Numbered from the stretch's first letter, positions 9,158-19,145 are shown. The stretch: 64,000 bases of DNA from Achromobacter insolitus (GCF_002209555.1 NZ_NJIF01000012.1:1-64000), one strand, 5' to 3'. Notes: generated from the letters alone by a model not told the origin. Made by a program: numbers and translations.

Positions 9158-9373
9158 AACTGTTTAGCGACAGAAAATTTGAATGCCGGAAACGGGGCGG
9201 ATTGACGTCTTGCGATAGCCCAGCATGGTAGTGTTAGTACTAGTATGTAAGGTGCGGTTGTACTAGGTTGAGACCGTGTGCATAATGCGTTCATGCCGCA
9301 GTGGCCGGCGCAGCGGATCGGCTTTTCCTCCGCGCGCGGCACGAGCCGGATTGTCTATTTGCAGAGCGCATCC

Positions 9374-10777
9374 ATGGCCCAAACTCTTTACGACAAACTC
9401 TGGGACGCCCACGTCGTCCACCAGGAATCAGACGGCACCTGTCTGCTCTATATCGACCGCCACCTGGTGCATGAAGTCACCAGCCCGCAGGCGTTCGAGG
9501 GACTGGCAATGGCCGGCCGCAAGCCGTGGCGCACCAGCGCCAACCTGGCGGTCGCGGATCACAACGTGCCGACGCTGAATCGCGCCCAGGGCATCGATGA
9601 TCCGATTTCCCGCCTGCAGGTAGATACGCTGGACGCCAACTGCGAGAAATACGGCATCACCGAGTTCCGCATGAATGACCTGCGCCAGGGCATCGTGCAC
9701 GTGATCGGCCCGGAGCAGGGCGCGACCCTGCCTGGCATGACTGTCGTCTGTGGCGACTCCCACACCAGCACGCACGGCGCGCTGGGCGCGCTGGCCTTCG
9801 GTATCGGCACTTCTGAAGTCGAACACGTGCTGGCGACCCAGACGCTGCTCATGAAGAAAGCCAAGAGTATGCTGATCAAGGTCGAAGGCGAGATGCCTTT
9901 CGGCTGTACGGCCAAGGACGTGGTCCTGCACATTATCGGCATCATCGGCACCGCCGGCGGCACGGGCTACGCCATCGAGTTTGCCGGCAGCACGATCCGC
10001 GCCCTGTCCGTGGAAGGCCGCATGACGGTTTGCAACATGGCTATTGAAGCCGGCGCCCGTTCCGGCATGGTGGCGGTGGACGACAAGACCATCGAATATT
10101 TCCGCGGCCGTCCCTTCGCGCCCACGGGCGTGCTCTGGGATCAGGCAGTGGGCTACTGGCGTACCCTGCACACGGACGAGGGCGCCAAGTTCGATGCCGT
10201 GGTTGAAGTCAATGCCCGCGATATCAAGCCGCAAGTGACTTGGGGCACGTCCCCCGAAATGGTGTTGCCGGTGGATTCCCGCGTGCCGGACCCCGATCGC
10301 GAAAAGGACGATGTCCGTCGCAGCGGCATGGAACGCGCCCTGCAGTACATGGGTTTGAAGCCCAACACGCCGCTGACGGATATTCGCGTGGATCGCGTGT
10401 TCATCGGCTCGTGCACCAATTCACGCATCGAAGACCTGCGCGCAGCTGCCGCCGTCGCGCGCGGCAAGCGCGTGGCATCCAATGTGCGCCAGGCCATGGT
10501 GGTGCCGGGCTCGGGCCTGGTCAAGCAACAGGCCGAGCGTGAAGGGCTGGACAAGATCTTCATCGAAGCGGGCTTTGAATGGCGCGAGCCGGGCTGCTCC
10601 ATGTGCCTGGCCATGAACGCCGACCGCCTCGAACCGGGCGAGCGTTGCGCGTCCACCTCGAATCGCAACTTCGAAGGTCGGCAGGGGCAGGGCGGGCGCA
10701 CCCATCTGGTCAGCCCCGCCATGGCCGCCGCCGCAGCCGTCGCCGGCCATTTCGTCGACGTCCGCACTTTCCGTTAA
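9374..10777 (+). CDS. leuC: 3-isopropylmalate dehydratase large subunit
   Basis: 467 residues. Catalyses, with LeuD, the isomerisation of 2- to 3-isopropylmalate in leucine synthesis. The ATG at 9374 ([15 protein letters not shown]) fits the family N-terminus; an upstream in-frame GTG at 9278 would add 32 unrelated residues. Aconitase-type landmarks are present: the [12 protein letters not shown] segment and cluster cysteines in GSCTNSR and [11 protein letters not shown], which bind a [4Fe-4S] cluster. leuD follows after 25 bases and leuB after that, so the three form one operon; leuA is not in the window. Confidence 0.98.
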   Translation: MAQTLYDKLWDAHVVHQESDGTCLLYIDRHLVHEVTSPQAFEGLAMAGRKPWRTSANLAVADHNVPTLNRAQGIDDPISRLQVDTLDANCEKYGITEFRMNDLRQGIVHVIGPEQGATLPGMTVVCGDSHTSTHGALGALAFGIGTSEVEHVLATQTLLMKKAKSMLIKVEGEMPFGCTAKDVVLHIIGIIGTAGGTGYAIEFAGSTIRALSVEGRMTVCNMAIEAGARSGMVAVDDKTIEYFRGRPFAPTGVLWDQAVGYWRTLHTDEGAKFDAVVEVNARDIKPQVTWGTSPEMVLPVDSRVPDPDREKDDVRRSGMERALQYMGLKPNTPLTDIRVDRVFIGSCTNSRIEDLRAAAAVARGKRVASNVRQAMVVPGSGLVKQQAEREGLDKIFIEAGFEWREPGCSMCLAMNADRLEPGERCASTSNRNFEGRQGQGGRTHLVSPAMAAAAAVAGHFVDVRTFR

Positions 10778-10802
10778 GCGTCAAGCACCGAGTATCGACA
10801 TC

Positions 10803-11453
10803 ATGCAAGCATTTACCACTCACGAAGGCCTGGTGGCTCCGCTCGATCGCGAAAACGTCGACACGGACCTCATCATCCCCAAGCAATTCCTCAAGTCCAT
10901 CAAGCGCACCGGCTTCGGCCCGAATCTCTTCGACGAACTGCGCTACCTGGACCACGGCGAACCCGGCATGGACAACAGCAAGCGTCCGCTGAATCCGGAT
11001 TTCGTGCTGAACCAGCCGCGCTACCAAGGCGCTTCGGTGCTGCTGGCGCGCAAGAACTTCGGCTGCGGGTCCAGCCGCGAGCACGCGCCCTGGGCGCTGA
11101 CTCAGTTTGGCTTCCGCGCCATCATCGCGCCGTCATACGCCGACATTTTCTTCAACAACAGCTTCAAGAACGGACTGTTGCCCATCGTCCTGTCCGAGCT
11201 GGAAGTCGCCCGCCTGTTCGACGAAGTCAAGGCCTTTCCCGGCTACAAGCTGCGCGTCGATCTCGACCGCCAGGTCGTGGTGGCGGCCGACGGGCGCGAA
11301 ATGGGCTTCGACATCGAGCCCTTCCGCAAGTACTGTCTGCTCAACGGCTTCGACGATATCGGGCTGACCCTGCGCCAGTCGGATAAGATCCGCGCCTTCG
11401 AGGCGGAACGCCTGGCTCGCCATCCCTGGCTGGAAAGCCGCCCCATCGCCTGA
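10803..11453 (+). CDS. leuD: 3-isopropylmalate dehydratase small subunit
   Basis: 216 residues, usual length for the swivel subunit of isopropylmalate isomerase. Family landmarks include [14 protein letters not shown] near the N-terminus and the conserved [13 protein letters not shown] segment. It pairs with LeuC to complete the active site in the cytoplasm. Located 25 bases after leuC and 32 bases before leuB, in the same orientation. Confidence 0.98.
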   Translation: MQAFTTHEGLVAPLDRENVDTDLIIPKQFLKSIKRTGFGPNLFDELRYLDHGEPGMDNSKRPLNPDFVLNQPRYQGASVLLARKNFGCGSSREHAPWALTQFGFRAIIAPSYADIFFNNSFKNGLLPIVLSELEVARLFDEVKAFPGYKLRVDLDRQVVVAADGREMGFDIEPFRKYCLLNGFDDIGLTLRQSDKIRAFEAERLARHPWLESRPIA

Positions 11454-11485
11454 CGCCCCATTTCTGACTACAGGATCGTTTTCGT

Positions 11486-12562
11486 ATGACTCACAACATT
11501 GCAGTCTTGCCGGGTGACGGCATTGGCCCCGAAATCGTCGAACAGGCCGTGCGTGTCCTGAAGGCGCTGGATGTTTCCTTCGACATCAAGCAAGCGCCCG
11601 TGGGCGGCGCCGCGTTCGACGCGTTCGAGCATCCGCTGCCGCCGGCCACGCTGAACCTGGCCAAGGAATCGGACGCCGTGCTGTTCGGCGCCGTCGGCGA
11701 CTGGAAGTACGACAGCCTGCCGCGCGAATTCCGTCCGGAACAGGCCATCCTGGGCTTGCGCAAGGCGCTGGGCCTGTTTGCCAACCTGCGTCCGGCCATT
11801 CTGTATCCGGAACTGGCCAGCGCATCGTCGCTGAAGCCCGAGATCGTCTCCGGCCTGGATATCCTGATCATCCGCGAACTGACGGGCGACATCTATTTTG
11901 GTACCCCGCGTGGCGTGCGTTCGTCGCCTGACGGCGCTTTCGCCGGCGAGCGCGAGGGCTACGACACCATGCGCTACGCCGAATCCGAAGTGCGCCGCAT
12001 TGCGCGCATCGGTTTCGAATCGGCCCGCAAGCGCAACAAGAAGCTGTGCAGCGTGGACAAAGCCAACGTGCTGGAGACCTCGCAGTTCTGGCGCGACATC
12101 GTCATCGAAGTTGCGCGCGAATACCCCGACGTGGAACTGTCGCACATGTATGTCGATAATGCCGCCATGCAGCTGGTGCGCAATCCGCGTCAATTCGACG
12201 TCATTGTGACCGGCAACCTGTTTGGCGACATCCTGTCCGACGAAGCTGCCATGCTGACGGGCTCGATCGGCATGCTGCCTTCGGCTTCGCTGAATGCGGG
12301 CGGCCAAGGGCTGTACGAACCCAGCCATGGTTCCGCGCCCGACATCGCAGGCCAGGGCATCGCGAATCCGCTGGCGACCATCCTGTCCGCCGCCATGCTG
12401 CTGCGTTATTCGCTGAACCTGGCGCCGCAAGCCGACCGCATCGAGGCCGCCGTGCGGCGCGTGCTGGCCGACGGGCTGCGCACCGCGGACATCTTCGAGC
12501 CGGGCACGACCAAGGTCGGCACGGCCCAGATGGGCGACGCGGTCCTGAAGGCGCTTGCCTGA
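11486..12562 (+). CDS. leuB: 3-isopropylmalate dehydrogenase
   Basis: 358 residues. NAD-dependent oxidative decarboxylation of 3-isopropylmalate to 2-ketoisocaproate. The N-terminus [14 protein letters not shown] and the isocitrate/isopropylmalate dehydrogenase signature ([17 protein letters not shown] region, near residue 245) are present, as is [12 protein letters not shown]. Last gene of the leuCDB operon: a perfect hairpin follows 25 bases after the stop codon. Confidence 0.98.
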   Translation: MTHNIAVLPGDGIGPEIVEQAVRVLKALDVSFDIKQAPVGGAAFDAFEHPLPPATLNLAKESDAVLFGAVGDWKYDSLPREFRPEQAILGLRKALGLFANLRPAILYPELASASSLKPEIVSGLDILIIRELTGDIYFGTPRGVRSSPDGAFAGEREGYDTMRYAESEVRRIARIGFESARKRNKKLCSVDKANVLETSQFWRDIVIEVAREYPDVELSHMYVDNAAMQLVRNPRQFDVIVTGNLFGDILSDEAAMLTGSIGMLPSASLNAGGQGLYEPSHGSAPDIAGQGIANPLATILSAAMLLRYSLNLAPQADRIEAAVRRVLADGLRTADIFEPGTTKVGTAQMGDAVLKALA

Positions 12563-12587
12563 CGTTTTCGGGTTCTGTCTGCCTACT

Positions 12588-12617
12588 CAAGGGGTGGCCC
12601 GGCCGGGCCACCCCTTG
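12588..12617 (+). terminator. Intrinsic-type hairpin after leuB
   Basis: Perfect 30-base inverted repeat (15-base arms, core CCCGGCCGGG) directly after leuB. The following bases (TCCATTGTTG) are only weakly T-rich, so termination may be partial or factor-assisted. Its position between leuB and asd suggests separate transcripts. Confidence 0.7.
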
Positions 12618-12777
12618 TCCATTGTTGCAGCAGCGCCTCGAAAGCATTTTGCACCCCTTGCGGCCCCTATTTTTTATAGCTGCGCCGCAACATCCGCCCG
12701 TGCATTCTGATAAATTGTTGAATTGCACGGCTTTTTCCCTTGGACCCTGGTCTCCACACCTTTAAAGAGCGATTGAA

Positions 12778-13908
12778 ATGAATCAAGCAGTAGGCCTTGT
12801 CGGCTGGCGCGGTATGGTCGGCTCGGTGCTCATGCAACGCATGCGCGACGAGAACGACTTCGCACTGATCGAACCGGTGTTTTTCTCCACCAGCAACGCT
12901 GGCGGCGCCGCGCCCACTTGGGCAAATGGCGCTGGTCCGCTGCAAGATGCCTACAACATTGACGCTCTGAAAAAACTGCCGATCATCGTGACGGCGCAAG
13001 GCGGCGACTACACGTCCGAGGTCTACCCGAAGTTGCGCGGCGCGGGCTGGAACGGCATCTGGATCGACGCCGCAAGCACCCTGCGCATGGCCGACGACGC
13101 CATCATCGTGCTGGATCCGGTCAACCGTCCGGTCATCGACGCAGCCCTCAAGCGCGGCGTGCGCAACTTCATCGGCGGCAACTGCACCGTCAGCTGCATG
13201 CTGATGGGGCTGGCCGGCCTGTTCAACAACGACCTGGTCGAGTGGATGACCTCCATGACGTATCAGGCCGCTTCCGGCGGCGGCGCACAGCACATGCGCG
13301 AACTGCTGACCCAGTTCGGCGAAATCAACCAGTCGGTCAAGTCGCTGCTGGATGATCCCGCGTCGGCCATTCTGGAAATCGATCGCGGCGTGCTGGCCAA
13401 GCAAAAGGATTCCGCCCTGCCTCACGAGCACTTCGGCGTGCCGCTGGGCGGCAACCTGATCCCTTGGATCGACAAGGATCTGGGCAACGGCATGTCCAAG
13501 GAAGAGTGGAAGGGCGAAGTCGAGACCAACAAGATCCTGGGCCGCGGCGCTGCCTTTGGCACGCCTGCCACCCCGATCGACGGCCTGTGCGTGCGCATCG
13601 GCGCGATGCGTTGCCACAGCCAGGCGCTGACCATCAAGCTCAAGCGCGATGTGCCGCTGGACGAGATCGAATCCCTGATCGCCGAAGGCACGCAATGGGC
13701 CAAGGTCGTGCCCAACACCAAGGAAGCCACGGTTTCCGCGCTGACTCCGGTCGCCGTCACCGGCACGCTGGATATTCCGGTCGGCCGTCTGCGCAAGCTG
13801 TCGATGGGCTCGCAGTACCTGGGTGCATTCACTGTGGGCGACCAACTGCTGTGGGGCGCCGCCGAGCCGCTGCGCCGCATGCTGCGCATCGCTCTGGCCG
13901 AAGCCTGA
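12778..13908 (+). CDS. asd: Aspartate-semialdehyde dehydrogenase
   Basis: 376 residues. NADPH-dependent reduction of aspartyl phosphate to aspartate semialdehyde, the branch point to lysine/diaminopimelate, threonine and methionine. The N-terminal nucleotide site [12 protein letters not shown] and the catalytic-cysteine segment [11 protein letters not shown] (near residue 135) are visible; later [14 protein letters not shown] is characteristic of the proteobacterial form. It has 215 bases of upstream DNA after the leuB hairpin and is followed by its own terminator, so it is probably monocistronic. Confidence 0.98.
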   Translation: MNQAVGLVGWRGMVGSVLMQRMRDENDFALIEPVFFSTSNAGGAAPTWANGAGPLQDAYNIDALKKLPIIVTAQGGDYTSEVYPKLRGAGWNGIWIDAASTLRMADDAIIVLDPVNRPVIDAALKRGVRNFIGGNCTVSCMLMGLAGLFNNDLVEWMTSMTYQAASGGGAQHMRELLTQFGEINQSVKSLLDDPASAILEIDRGVLAKQKDSALPHEHFGVPLGGNLIPWIDKDLGNGMSKEEWKGEVETNKILGRGAAFGTPATPIDGLCVRIGAMRCHSQALTIKLKRDVPLDEIESLIAEGTQWAKVVPNTKEATVSALTPVAVTGTLDIPVGRLRKLSMGSQYLGAFTVGDQLLWGAAEPLRRMLRIALAEA

Positions 13909-13959
13909 GGCCAGAGCGGGCGGCGTCCGGCGCCGCCTGATCAGGCACGCTAGGCAATC

Positions 13960-13981
13960 AAGGGCACCTTCGGGTGCCCTT
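13960..13981 (+). terminator. Intrinsic terminator after asd
   Basis: Nine-base perfect stem (AAGGGCACC / GGTGCCCTT) with a TTCG tetraloop, 52 bases after the asd stop. The run after the stem is short (TTGCC), but the A-rich 5' foot and stable tetraloop are typical. Confidence 0.75.
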
Positions 13982-14053
13982 GCCGTTTGCGCGGCGTGGG
14001 CCCCGTGTCGGCGGAAAGGCGCGCGCAGCAGGCGCGTCCGGGGCCTTTCAGGT

Positions 14054-14081
14054 TTGTGAAATGCGCATGATCCATTACACT
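14054..14081 (+). promoter_or_regulatory. Candidate sigma-70 promoter of fimV-like gene
   Basis: TTGTGA at 14054-14059 and TACACT at 14076-14081 with a 16-base spacer, about 88 bases before the fimV start. Recognised by eye only; no other good match lies between the asd terminator and the gene. Confidence 0.45.
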
Positions 14082-14168
14082 TTTCCCGTGAATTGATGCC
14101 TGTTCTCACCTATATGGCGTGAGCCGGCTCCAGCCCGCAAGTCGACTACAAGAACGGAATTCCAGCTT

Positions 14169-15998
14169 ATGACCCAGCGTTCGCGCCAAGTGAAGCATGC
14201 CCGCCGTTTAAAAGCCCTTCAATGGGCGATTGCGCTGGCGATTGGCTCAAGCGTATGCAGTTCCGCCTTGGCCATGCGCGTGGGACATTCGCGGGTGGTT
14301 TCCGTGCCGGGCGCGCCGCTGCAGGCGGTGGTGGGACTGCAGGAACTGACGCCTGACGAGATCGCTTCGCTCAAAGTGACGGTGGCGGACGAAGCCGCCT
14401 GGCAGCGCGCGGGCCTGAAGCCGCCGGTGCCTTTGGCCAGCATGGTGGTCCGCGTCGAAGACGGCATGGACGCGTCGCGCAAGAATCTGCGGGTGCGGGC
14501 CTCGCAGCCACCGACAAGCGGCGCGGTGGATCTGTTGCTGGACATCAGTTCCAGCTCGGGGCAGCGCCAGGTGCAGGTCAGCATCCTGGTGCCGTTGCGC
14601 GGCACCAGCGCGGACGTGACGCCGGCAGCGGTCGGCACGCCCGGCCGCTCGGCCGGTTCGCGTTCGGTGAACGTGAAGTCCGGCGACAACCTTTTCGCCA
14701 TCGCCCAACGCAATGCCGTACCCAACGCATCGGTGTATCAGATGCTGGTGGCCTTGTGGCGCGCCAATCCCGAGGCGTTCATCCAGAACAATATGAATCT
14801 GGTTAAAGCGGGGCAGCGCCTGACAATCCCTGACGCAGCCACCGTGCGTGCGGTGGACCCGGCGGAAGCGCGCCGCATCTTCAATGAACATGCTGAGGCA
14901 TTCGCCAAGTACCGCGCGCGCCTCGGGGCGGCGGCGGGCGCGAACCCGTCCGTGGTCCAGGGGCAGGGCGGAGCGTCGGGCACTGTCGCACCGCCCGTTG
15001 ACGCCGGCGTGGCAAGCGCCTCGCAGCCGCAGGATCGCGTGCGGCTCTCATCGGGGCAGGCGCAGGATGGCGCGTCCGCGCAAGCGGAGGCGGCAGCGGA
15101 TGCCCGAACGTCTGCCGAGCGCGCGATGGCGGACGTCCAGGGACGCGTGAGCCAGCTGCAAAGCAATGTGGACGATTTGAACAAGGCGGTGGCCCAGCGA
15201 GGCGCTTCGGGCGCCGCAGGGTCTTCCGGCACGGCTGGCGCCCCGGATTCGGCCAGTACCACGGGCACGCAAGGCGCGGCGGGCGCTTCGGGTGGCACGG
15301 GCCCGGCAGGAACAGCGGGCGCGGCGGGTGCCGCCGGCGCGGCGGGGGCTGCAGGTACGGCCGGTGCTGCGGGTACGGCAGGCGCTCCGGGTACGGCAGG
15401 CGCCACGGGTACGGCAGGCGCCACGGGTACGGCAGGCGCCACGGGTACGGCAGGTGCCCCGGGTGCGGCAGGCGCCACGGGTGCGGCAGGTGCCCCGGGT
15501 GCGGCAGGCACCACGGGCGCGGCAGGTGTCACGGGAGCAGCAGGCGCCGCGGGCGTGGCAGGAACTGCGGGTGCAGGAGGTGCCCCGGGCGCGCCAGGCA
15601 CGACGGGCGCAACTGGAGCGACTGGATCAACGGGTGCAGCAGCTGGGGGGGCTTCGCCCTCGGCCGCGTCGCCTGCCGAGGGCGCTTCAGCCGCGTCCTC
15701 GCCGGGCCAGGCTGCCGGTGCGTCCGCCGAAAAGGATCCCGCCTCGGACATGCCCGCCTGGCTGGCCGATAATCTACTCGTTATCGTTACCGCCGTGCTG
15801 GCGCTGATTGCGTTTGCCATCGCATGGCTGCTGCGCAGAGCTGGCGCCCGGCGCGGAGACGATGATGAGGAAACCTATGAATTCAACGAGCCAGCGCTGG
15901 ATACGGCGGCGCTGAACCGCAAGCTCGGTAGCATCAATCTCGACCTGGACGAACCGCCCACGGACGAACCGCGCCGTGTCGGCGGGCCACGGGTTTGA
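14169..15998 (+). CDS. fimV: FimV-like LysM protein with collagen-like Gly-X-Y region
   Basis: 609 residues. Signal peptide to about residue 35 (cleavage after SSALA), a FimV-type N-terminal beta domain, and a LysM-like peptidoglycan-binding segment (VNVKSGDNLFAIAQRN through AGQRLTIPDAA, about residues 165-225). A helical stretch then leads to a low-complexity collagen-like tract of G-X-Y triplets (about residues 344-495, mostly GAA/GTA/GAT/GAP). A membrane helix (about residues 540-560) and an acidic C-terminal tail follow. FimV-family proteins are polar scaffolds linked to pili, secretion and envelope assembly; position upstream of truA is the usual one. The collagen-like insert, encoded by an 18-base tandem repeat, is unusual for the family. 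The cytoplasmic TPR domain of long FimV proteins is absent. Confidence 0.85.
   Translation: MTQRSRQVKHARRLKALQWAIALAIGSSVCSSALAMRVGHSRVVSVPGAPLQAVVGLQELTPDEIASLKVTVADEAAWQRAGLKPPVPLASMVVRVEDGMDASRKNLRVRASQPPTSGAVDLLLDISSSSGQRQVQVSILVPLRGTSADVTPAAVGTPGRSAGSRSVNVKSGDNLFAIAQRNAVPNASVYQMLVALWRANPEAFIQNNMNLVKAGQRLTIPDAATVRAVDPAEARRIFNEHAEAFAKYRARLGAAAGANPSVVQGQGGASGTVAPPVDAGVASASQPQDRVRLSSGQAQDGASAQAEAAADARTSAERAMADVQGRVSQLQSNVDDLNKAVAQRGASGAAGSSGTAGAPDSASTTGTQGAAGASGGTGPAGTAGAAGAAGAAGAAGTAGAAGTAGAPGTAGATGTAGATGTAGATGTAGAPGAAGATGAAGAPGAAGTTGAAGVTGAAGAAGVAGTAGAGGAPGAPGTTGATGATGSTGAAAGGASPSAASPAEGASAASSPGQAAGASAEKDPASDMPAWLADNLLVIVTAVLALIAFAIAWLLRRAGARRGDDDEETYEFNEPALDTAALNRKLGSINLDLDEPPTDEPRRVGGPRV
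15363..15596 (+). repeat. 18-bp tandem repeat (13 units) encoding collagen-like hexapeptides
   Basis: Thirteen consecutive 18-base units of the form GGYGCC(A/C)CGGGTRCGGCA begin at 15363. Three units (15399-15452) are identical and the outer ones diverge. Each unit encodes two Gly-X-Y triplets, so gain or loss of a unit keeps the frame. Confidence 0.92.
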
Positions 15999-16001
15999 TA
16001 C

Positions 16002-16811
16002 ATGTCTAGAGTTGCATTGGGGCTGGCGTATGACGGCTCCGCCTGGCAGGGTTGGCAGACACAGCCGCATCGGCAGACGGTGCAGGATACGCTGGAGGCC
16101 GCCCTGGCGAGTTTTTGTGGGGTAGAGGGGCCGGTGGCGACGATTTGCGCCGGCCGTACGGATACTGGCGTGCATGGCGCGATGCAGGTCGTCCACCTGG
16201 ACACCTCGCTGGATAGACGGATGGAGTCCTGGGTCCGTGGCGTGAACGCCTTCCTTCCCTCCAGTATTTCGGTTCAGTGGGCGCAGCCGGTATCGGACGA
16301 ATTCCATGCACGATTCTCGGCGCGCGCCCGGACCTACGTCTATTTGCTGTGGCGCGGCCGGGTACGGCCCGCGTTGTGGGCGGGCCGCGCAGGCTGGTGT
16401 TTTCAGCCGCTGGACGTCGAAGCCATGCGTGCCGCCGCGAATGTCCTGTTGGGCGAGCATGATTTTTCCAGCTTCCGCTCGTCGCAATGCCAGGCCAAGC
16501 ATCCGGTGCGGCATCTATACCGGCTGGACATCGATGAGCGCGGGCCCTTCCTTGTCTTCACGCTGAAGGCGAACGCGTTCCTGCATCACATGGTGCGCAA
16601 CATCATGGGCGCGCTATTGCAGATCGGGCAAGGACGCGAATCGGTGGACTGGATGGGACAGTTGCTATCCTGGCGAGACCGTAAGCGCGGCGCGCCGACA
16701 TTCGCGCCGGATGGGTTGTACCTGTCCGCCATCGATTATCCGGAAGTGTTCGGACTGGCTGAACTCGATGGGGGATCGCAGTTGTTGTCGCCGTTTACTC
16801 AAACCTATTAG
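16002..16811 (+). CDS. truA: tRNA pseudouridine(38-40) synthase
   Basis: 269 residues, normal length. Converts uridine to pseudouridine at positions 38-40 of the tRNA anticodon stem. The catalytic aspartate is D54 in [19 protein letters not shown] and the C-terminal [14 protein letters not shown] motif are also present. The start ATG lies 3 bases after the fimV stop, indicating co-transcription with fimV. Confidence 0.98.
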   Translation: MSRVALGLAYDGSAWQGWQTQPHRQTVQDTLEAALASFCGVEGPVATICAGRTDTGVHGAMQVVHLDTSLDRRMESWVRGVNAFLPSSISVQWAQPVSDEFHARFSARARTYVYLLWRGRVRPALWAGRAGWCFQPLDVEAMRAAANVLLGEHDFSSFRSSQCQAKHPVRHLYRLDIDERGPFLVFTLKANAFLHHMVRNIMGALLQIGQGRESVDWMGQLLSWRDRKRGAPTFAPDGLYLSAIDYPEVFGLAELDGGSQLLSPFTQTY

Positions 16812-16862
16812 GGATGCCGCCGGCAACGGCGCGCCGGTCCTCATCCGATGGAGGCCTTTGCC

Positions 16863-18077
16863 ATGCAACGCCGCGCGTTTTTGAAGCATACCGCCCTCGG
16901 CGGCGCCGCCCTGGTCGCTCCGGCGCTCGCGCAGGAAGCTCCGGTAGCCGAAGAAAACGCCAATCCGAATTCGCCGGAATCTCCGGTCGGTACGCCTGAG
17001 ACGCCGCCTATCGCGCCGCAGGCCCCGGCAGCGGCCGCGCCGCAAGCGCCGGAGGTGGTGAGTGCTCCACCCAAGATAGCGTGGCGCCTGGCGTCCAGCT
17101 TCCCCAATGAGTCACCGACTTTGTTCGCCGGCGCCGAGGACGTGGCGCGTTATGTGAGCGAAGTCACGGATGGGCGCTTCAGCATCGAGATCTTTCCGGC
17201 CGGCGATCTGGTGCAGCCCGGCCAGGTGCTGGAGGCCGTGCAGCACCGCGTGGTTGAATGCGGCCATACGGCGTCGACGCGTTACTTCGATATCGACCCC
17301 GCGCTGTGCTTTGACGCCGGCGTGCCGTTTGGCTTGAACACGCGGCAGATGAATGCATGGATGACGCAAGGCGAAGGTTTGGCGCTCACGCGTGTGCTGT
17401 TCGACAAGTACAACATCCTCAATTTTCCTTGCGGCTATACCGGCGCGCAGATGGGCGGCTGGTTTCGCGGAGAGATCAAGACCGTGGACGATCTGCGCGG
17501 GCTCAAGGTGAAGGCCGGCGGTTTCGCTCGCCATGTATTGGGGCGAATGGGCGCTACACCGGTCGAGGTGCCGGTGGCCGAAACCTATGCCGCGTTGGAG
17601 CAGGGCGTCGTGGACGCCGTGGCGTGGATAGGTCCGTATGACGATGAAAACCTGGCGCTCTACAAAGTGGCCCGGAACTATTACTTTCCGGGCTGGTGGG
17701 CGGGCACGCTGCAATTGTCTTTGTATGTGAACCAGGATGCCTACGACGAACTGCCCAAGCAATATCAGTCCGCGCTGGCGCTGGCGTGCCGCATGGCATG
17801 CGCCAATATGATCGCCAAGTACGATGCCGGGAATCCGGACGCGCTACGCCGCCTCGTATCTCGGGGCGCACAGTTGAAGGCGTTTCCCAAGCCGGTCCTG
17901 CAGGCCAGCTACGAGGCATCTCTGGCCGCCTACACGGAAATGAGCGCCAAGGATCCCATGTTCAAGAAATTGTACGAAAGCATGTCGGCGTTTCGCGACA
18001 AGGAAACCCCATGGTTCCGCCTGGCCGAGGGCAGCTTCGACAATCTCGTGGCCACTTTGGGCCAGCCCACCGCGTAG
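16863..18077 (+). CDS. TRAP transporter substrate-binding protein (TakP/DctP-like), Tat signal, orphan
   Basis: 404 residues from ATG 16863, chosen for GGAGG 8 bases upstream; an ATG at 16848 would add five residues and leaves no spacing. The N-terminus MQRRAFLKHTALGGAA is a twin-arginine signal. An unusual Pro/Ala/Glu-rich linker of about 45 residues follows before the binding domain (IAWRLASSFPNE through the C-terminus), whose layout matches the TakP subgroup that binds 2-oxo acids in the periplasm (GLKVKAGGFARHVLGRMG, WIGPYDDENLALYK). No dctQ/dctM partner lies nearby; it sits between truA and trpF and must work with a distant permease or have another role. Substrate not determinable from sequence. 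Confidence 0.85.
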   Translation: MQRRAFLKHTALGGAALVAPALAQEAPVAEENANPNSPESPVGTPETPPIAPQAPAAAAPQAPEVVSAPPKIAWRLASSFPNESPTLFAGAEDVARYVSEVTDGRFSIEIFPAGDLVQPGQVLEAVQHRVVECGHTASTRYFDIDPALCFDAGVPFGLNTRQMNAWMTQGEGLALTRVLFDKYNILNFPCGYTGAQMGGWFRGEIKTVDDLRGLKVKAGGFARHVLGRMGATPVEVPVAETYAALEQGVVDAVAWIGPYDDENLALYKVARNYYFPGWWAGTLQLSLYVNQDAYDELPKQYQSALALACRMACANMIAKYDAGNPDALRRLVSRGAQLKAFPKPVLQASYEASLAAYTEMSAKDPMFKKLYESMSAFRDKETPWFRLAEGSFDNLVATLGQPTA

Positions 18078-18134
18078 TCGCGTTCTGGTTGGCGGATATA
18101 CTGATTCCACCGGCCGCAGAGGGCGGCCAGGCAA

Positions 18135-18809
18135 ATGAAGAGTGTCATGCGCACACGCATCAAGATCTGTGGGTTGACCCGTGAACAGGACATCGACGCC
18201 GCCGTTGCGGCTGGCGTCGATGCGATCGGCTTTGTGTTTTACGCCAAGAGCAAGCGTTGCCTGACGCCCATGCGCGCTGCCCAGTTGCGGCGTATGGTGC
18301 CTGCGTTTGTCGATGTGGTGGCCTTGTTCGTGAACCCGGAAGAGGCCGAGGTGCGGGCTGTGCTGGACCAGGTCAAGCCGGAGCTGCTGCAGTTCCATGG
18401 CGATGAAACGCCGCAGGACTGCGCCCGCTATGGCCACCGCTTTTTACGCGCCTTCCGTGCTGGCGCGCCCGGCCTGGAAACCGCGGAAGCCCTGGCCTCC
18501 ACATGCCGCGCCTATGGCGAGGCCGCTGGCTGGCTGTTCGACAGTTATAGCGCCGGCTACGGTGGCAGCGGCCACGGTTTCGACTACTCCCTGCTCGACG
18601 AAGTGAGGGCCGATCCGGTCTCGCGGCCCCTGATCCTGTCGGGCGGCTTGACCGCCGAAAACGTCGGTCAGGCAGTGCAGTCGGTCCGGCCTTGGGCGGT
18701 CGATGTGAGTAGCGGCGTCGAGCTTGAGCAAGGAATTAAAAGTTCTGATAGAATCTCGTTCTTCGTTGCTGCAGCGCAAGCGGCAGACGCGAAGTTGAAG
18801 GGAAATTAA
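18135..18809 (+). CDS. trpF: Phosphoribosylanthranilate isomerase
   Basis: 224 residues. Amadori rearrangement of phosphoribosylanthranilate in tryptophan synthesis. The catalytic cysteine is in KICGLTREQD and the catalytic aspartate in LFDSYSAGYGGSG; a phosphate-binding ILSGGLTAENV segment follows. An internal ATG at 18147 (MRTRIKICG) is an equally plausible start. In related betaproteobacteria trpB and trpA usually follow; here no trp gene follows and the next 336 bases are non-coding, so the synthase genes must be elsewhere or absent. Confidence 0.96.
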   Translation: MKSVMRTRIKICGLTREQDIDAAVAAGVDAIGFVFYAKSKRCLTPMRAAQLRRMVPAFVDVVALFVNPEEAEVRAVLDQVKPELLQFHGDETPQDCARYGHRFLRAFRAGAPGLETAEALASTCRAYGEAAGWLFDSYSAGYGGSGHGFDYSLLDEVRADPVSRPLILSGGLTAENVGQAVQSVRPWAVDVSSGVELEQGIKSSDRISFFVAAAQAADAKLKGN

Positions 18810-19145
18810 GTAGTAGTGTGGTCGCGAGTGTGTTGCGGTTGAAGCAGATCGGCAAAGCTTAAAAGCGGTAAAGCTTAGAGGCAGCGTCAAGAACTCTTCC
18901 AACGCGGTACGCGAAGAAGTTTTCAGTATTAAAGGCTTTGTGGTATTGAAGCTTGTGGGATGGAAGCCCGTGGGATTAAGGCTTGCAAAAAGCAAAGTGC
19001 ATCAGCACGGCGCTTAGGCAAAGCTAAGACTCCCAGGTACCTGAATCCCAGCACCGAAAACTTCGAAGCGAAATAAAAAATGCAAAAAATCTTCTAAGAC
19101 GATTTGCATAGTTTAAAAAAGCACTATATAATTCTTCTTCTTTGC
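18810..19145. other. AT-rich non-coding region with short repeats upstream of tRNA-Val
   Basis: 336 bases without a credible gene, clearly more AT-rich than the flanks. It contains two copies of AAAGCTTA (near 18855 and 18870), two TGGGAT motifs near 18955 and 18970, and a small hairpin (CTTAG-GCAAAG-CTAAG near 19013). The last 45 bases hold the tRNA promoter. The mixture looks like remodelled DNA next to a tRNA gene, but no integrase or att duplication was found. Confidence 0.5.
19104..19132 (+). promoter_or_regulatory. Promoter of tRNA-Val
   Basis: TTGCAT at 19104-19109 and a perfect TATAAT at 19127-19132, spacer 17 bases, ending 13 bases before the tRNA 5' end. Confidence 0.65.

Larger units (their letters stand above)
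8846..9373. other. AT-rich divergent intergenic region between tolC operon and leuC
   Basis: About 530 bases with no credible gene. Much of 8860-9200 is strikingly AT-rich for this genome. It must carry the promoters of the secretion/adhesin operon (leftward) and of leuCDB (rightward). It contains a TTGAC-N2-GTCAA palindrome, a pair of 11-base direct repeats, and a TTGACG at 9202 with weak downstream -10 candidates around 9225-9246. No promoter could be fixed with confidence on either strand. Confidence 0.6.

Noticed and set aside
15363..15596. Regular repeats considered as a CRISPR-like array
   Set aside because: Units are directly adjacent without spacers and encode Gly-X-Y triplets in frame; it is a coding tandem repeat.
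16848..16862. ATG 16848 as the start of the TRAP binding protein
   Set aside because: The GGAGG that follows it is the ribosome site for ATG 16863, which also gives the canonical Tat signal.
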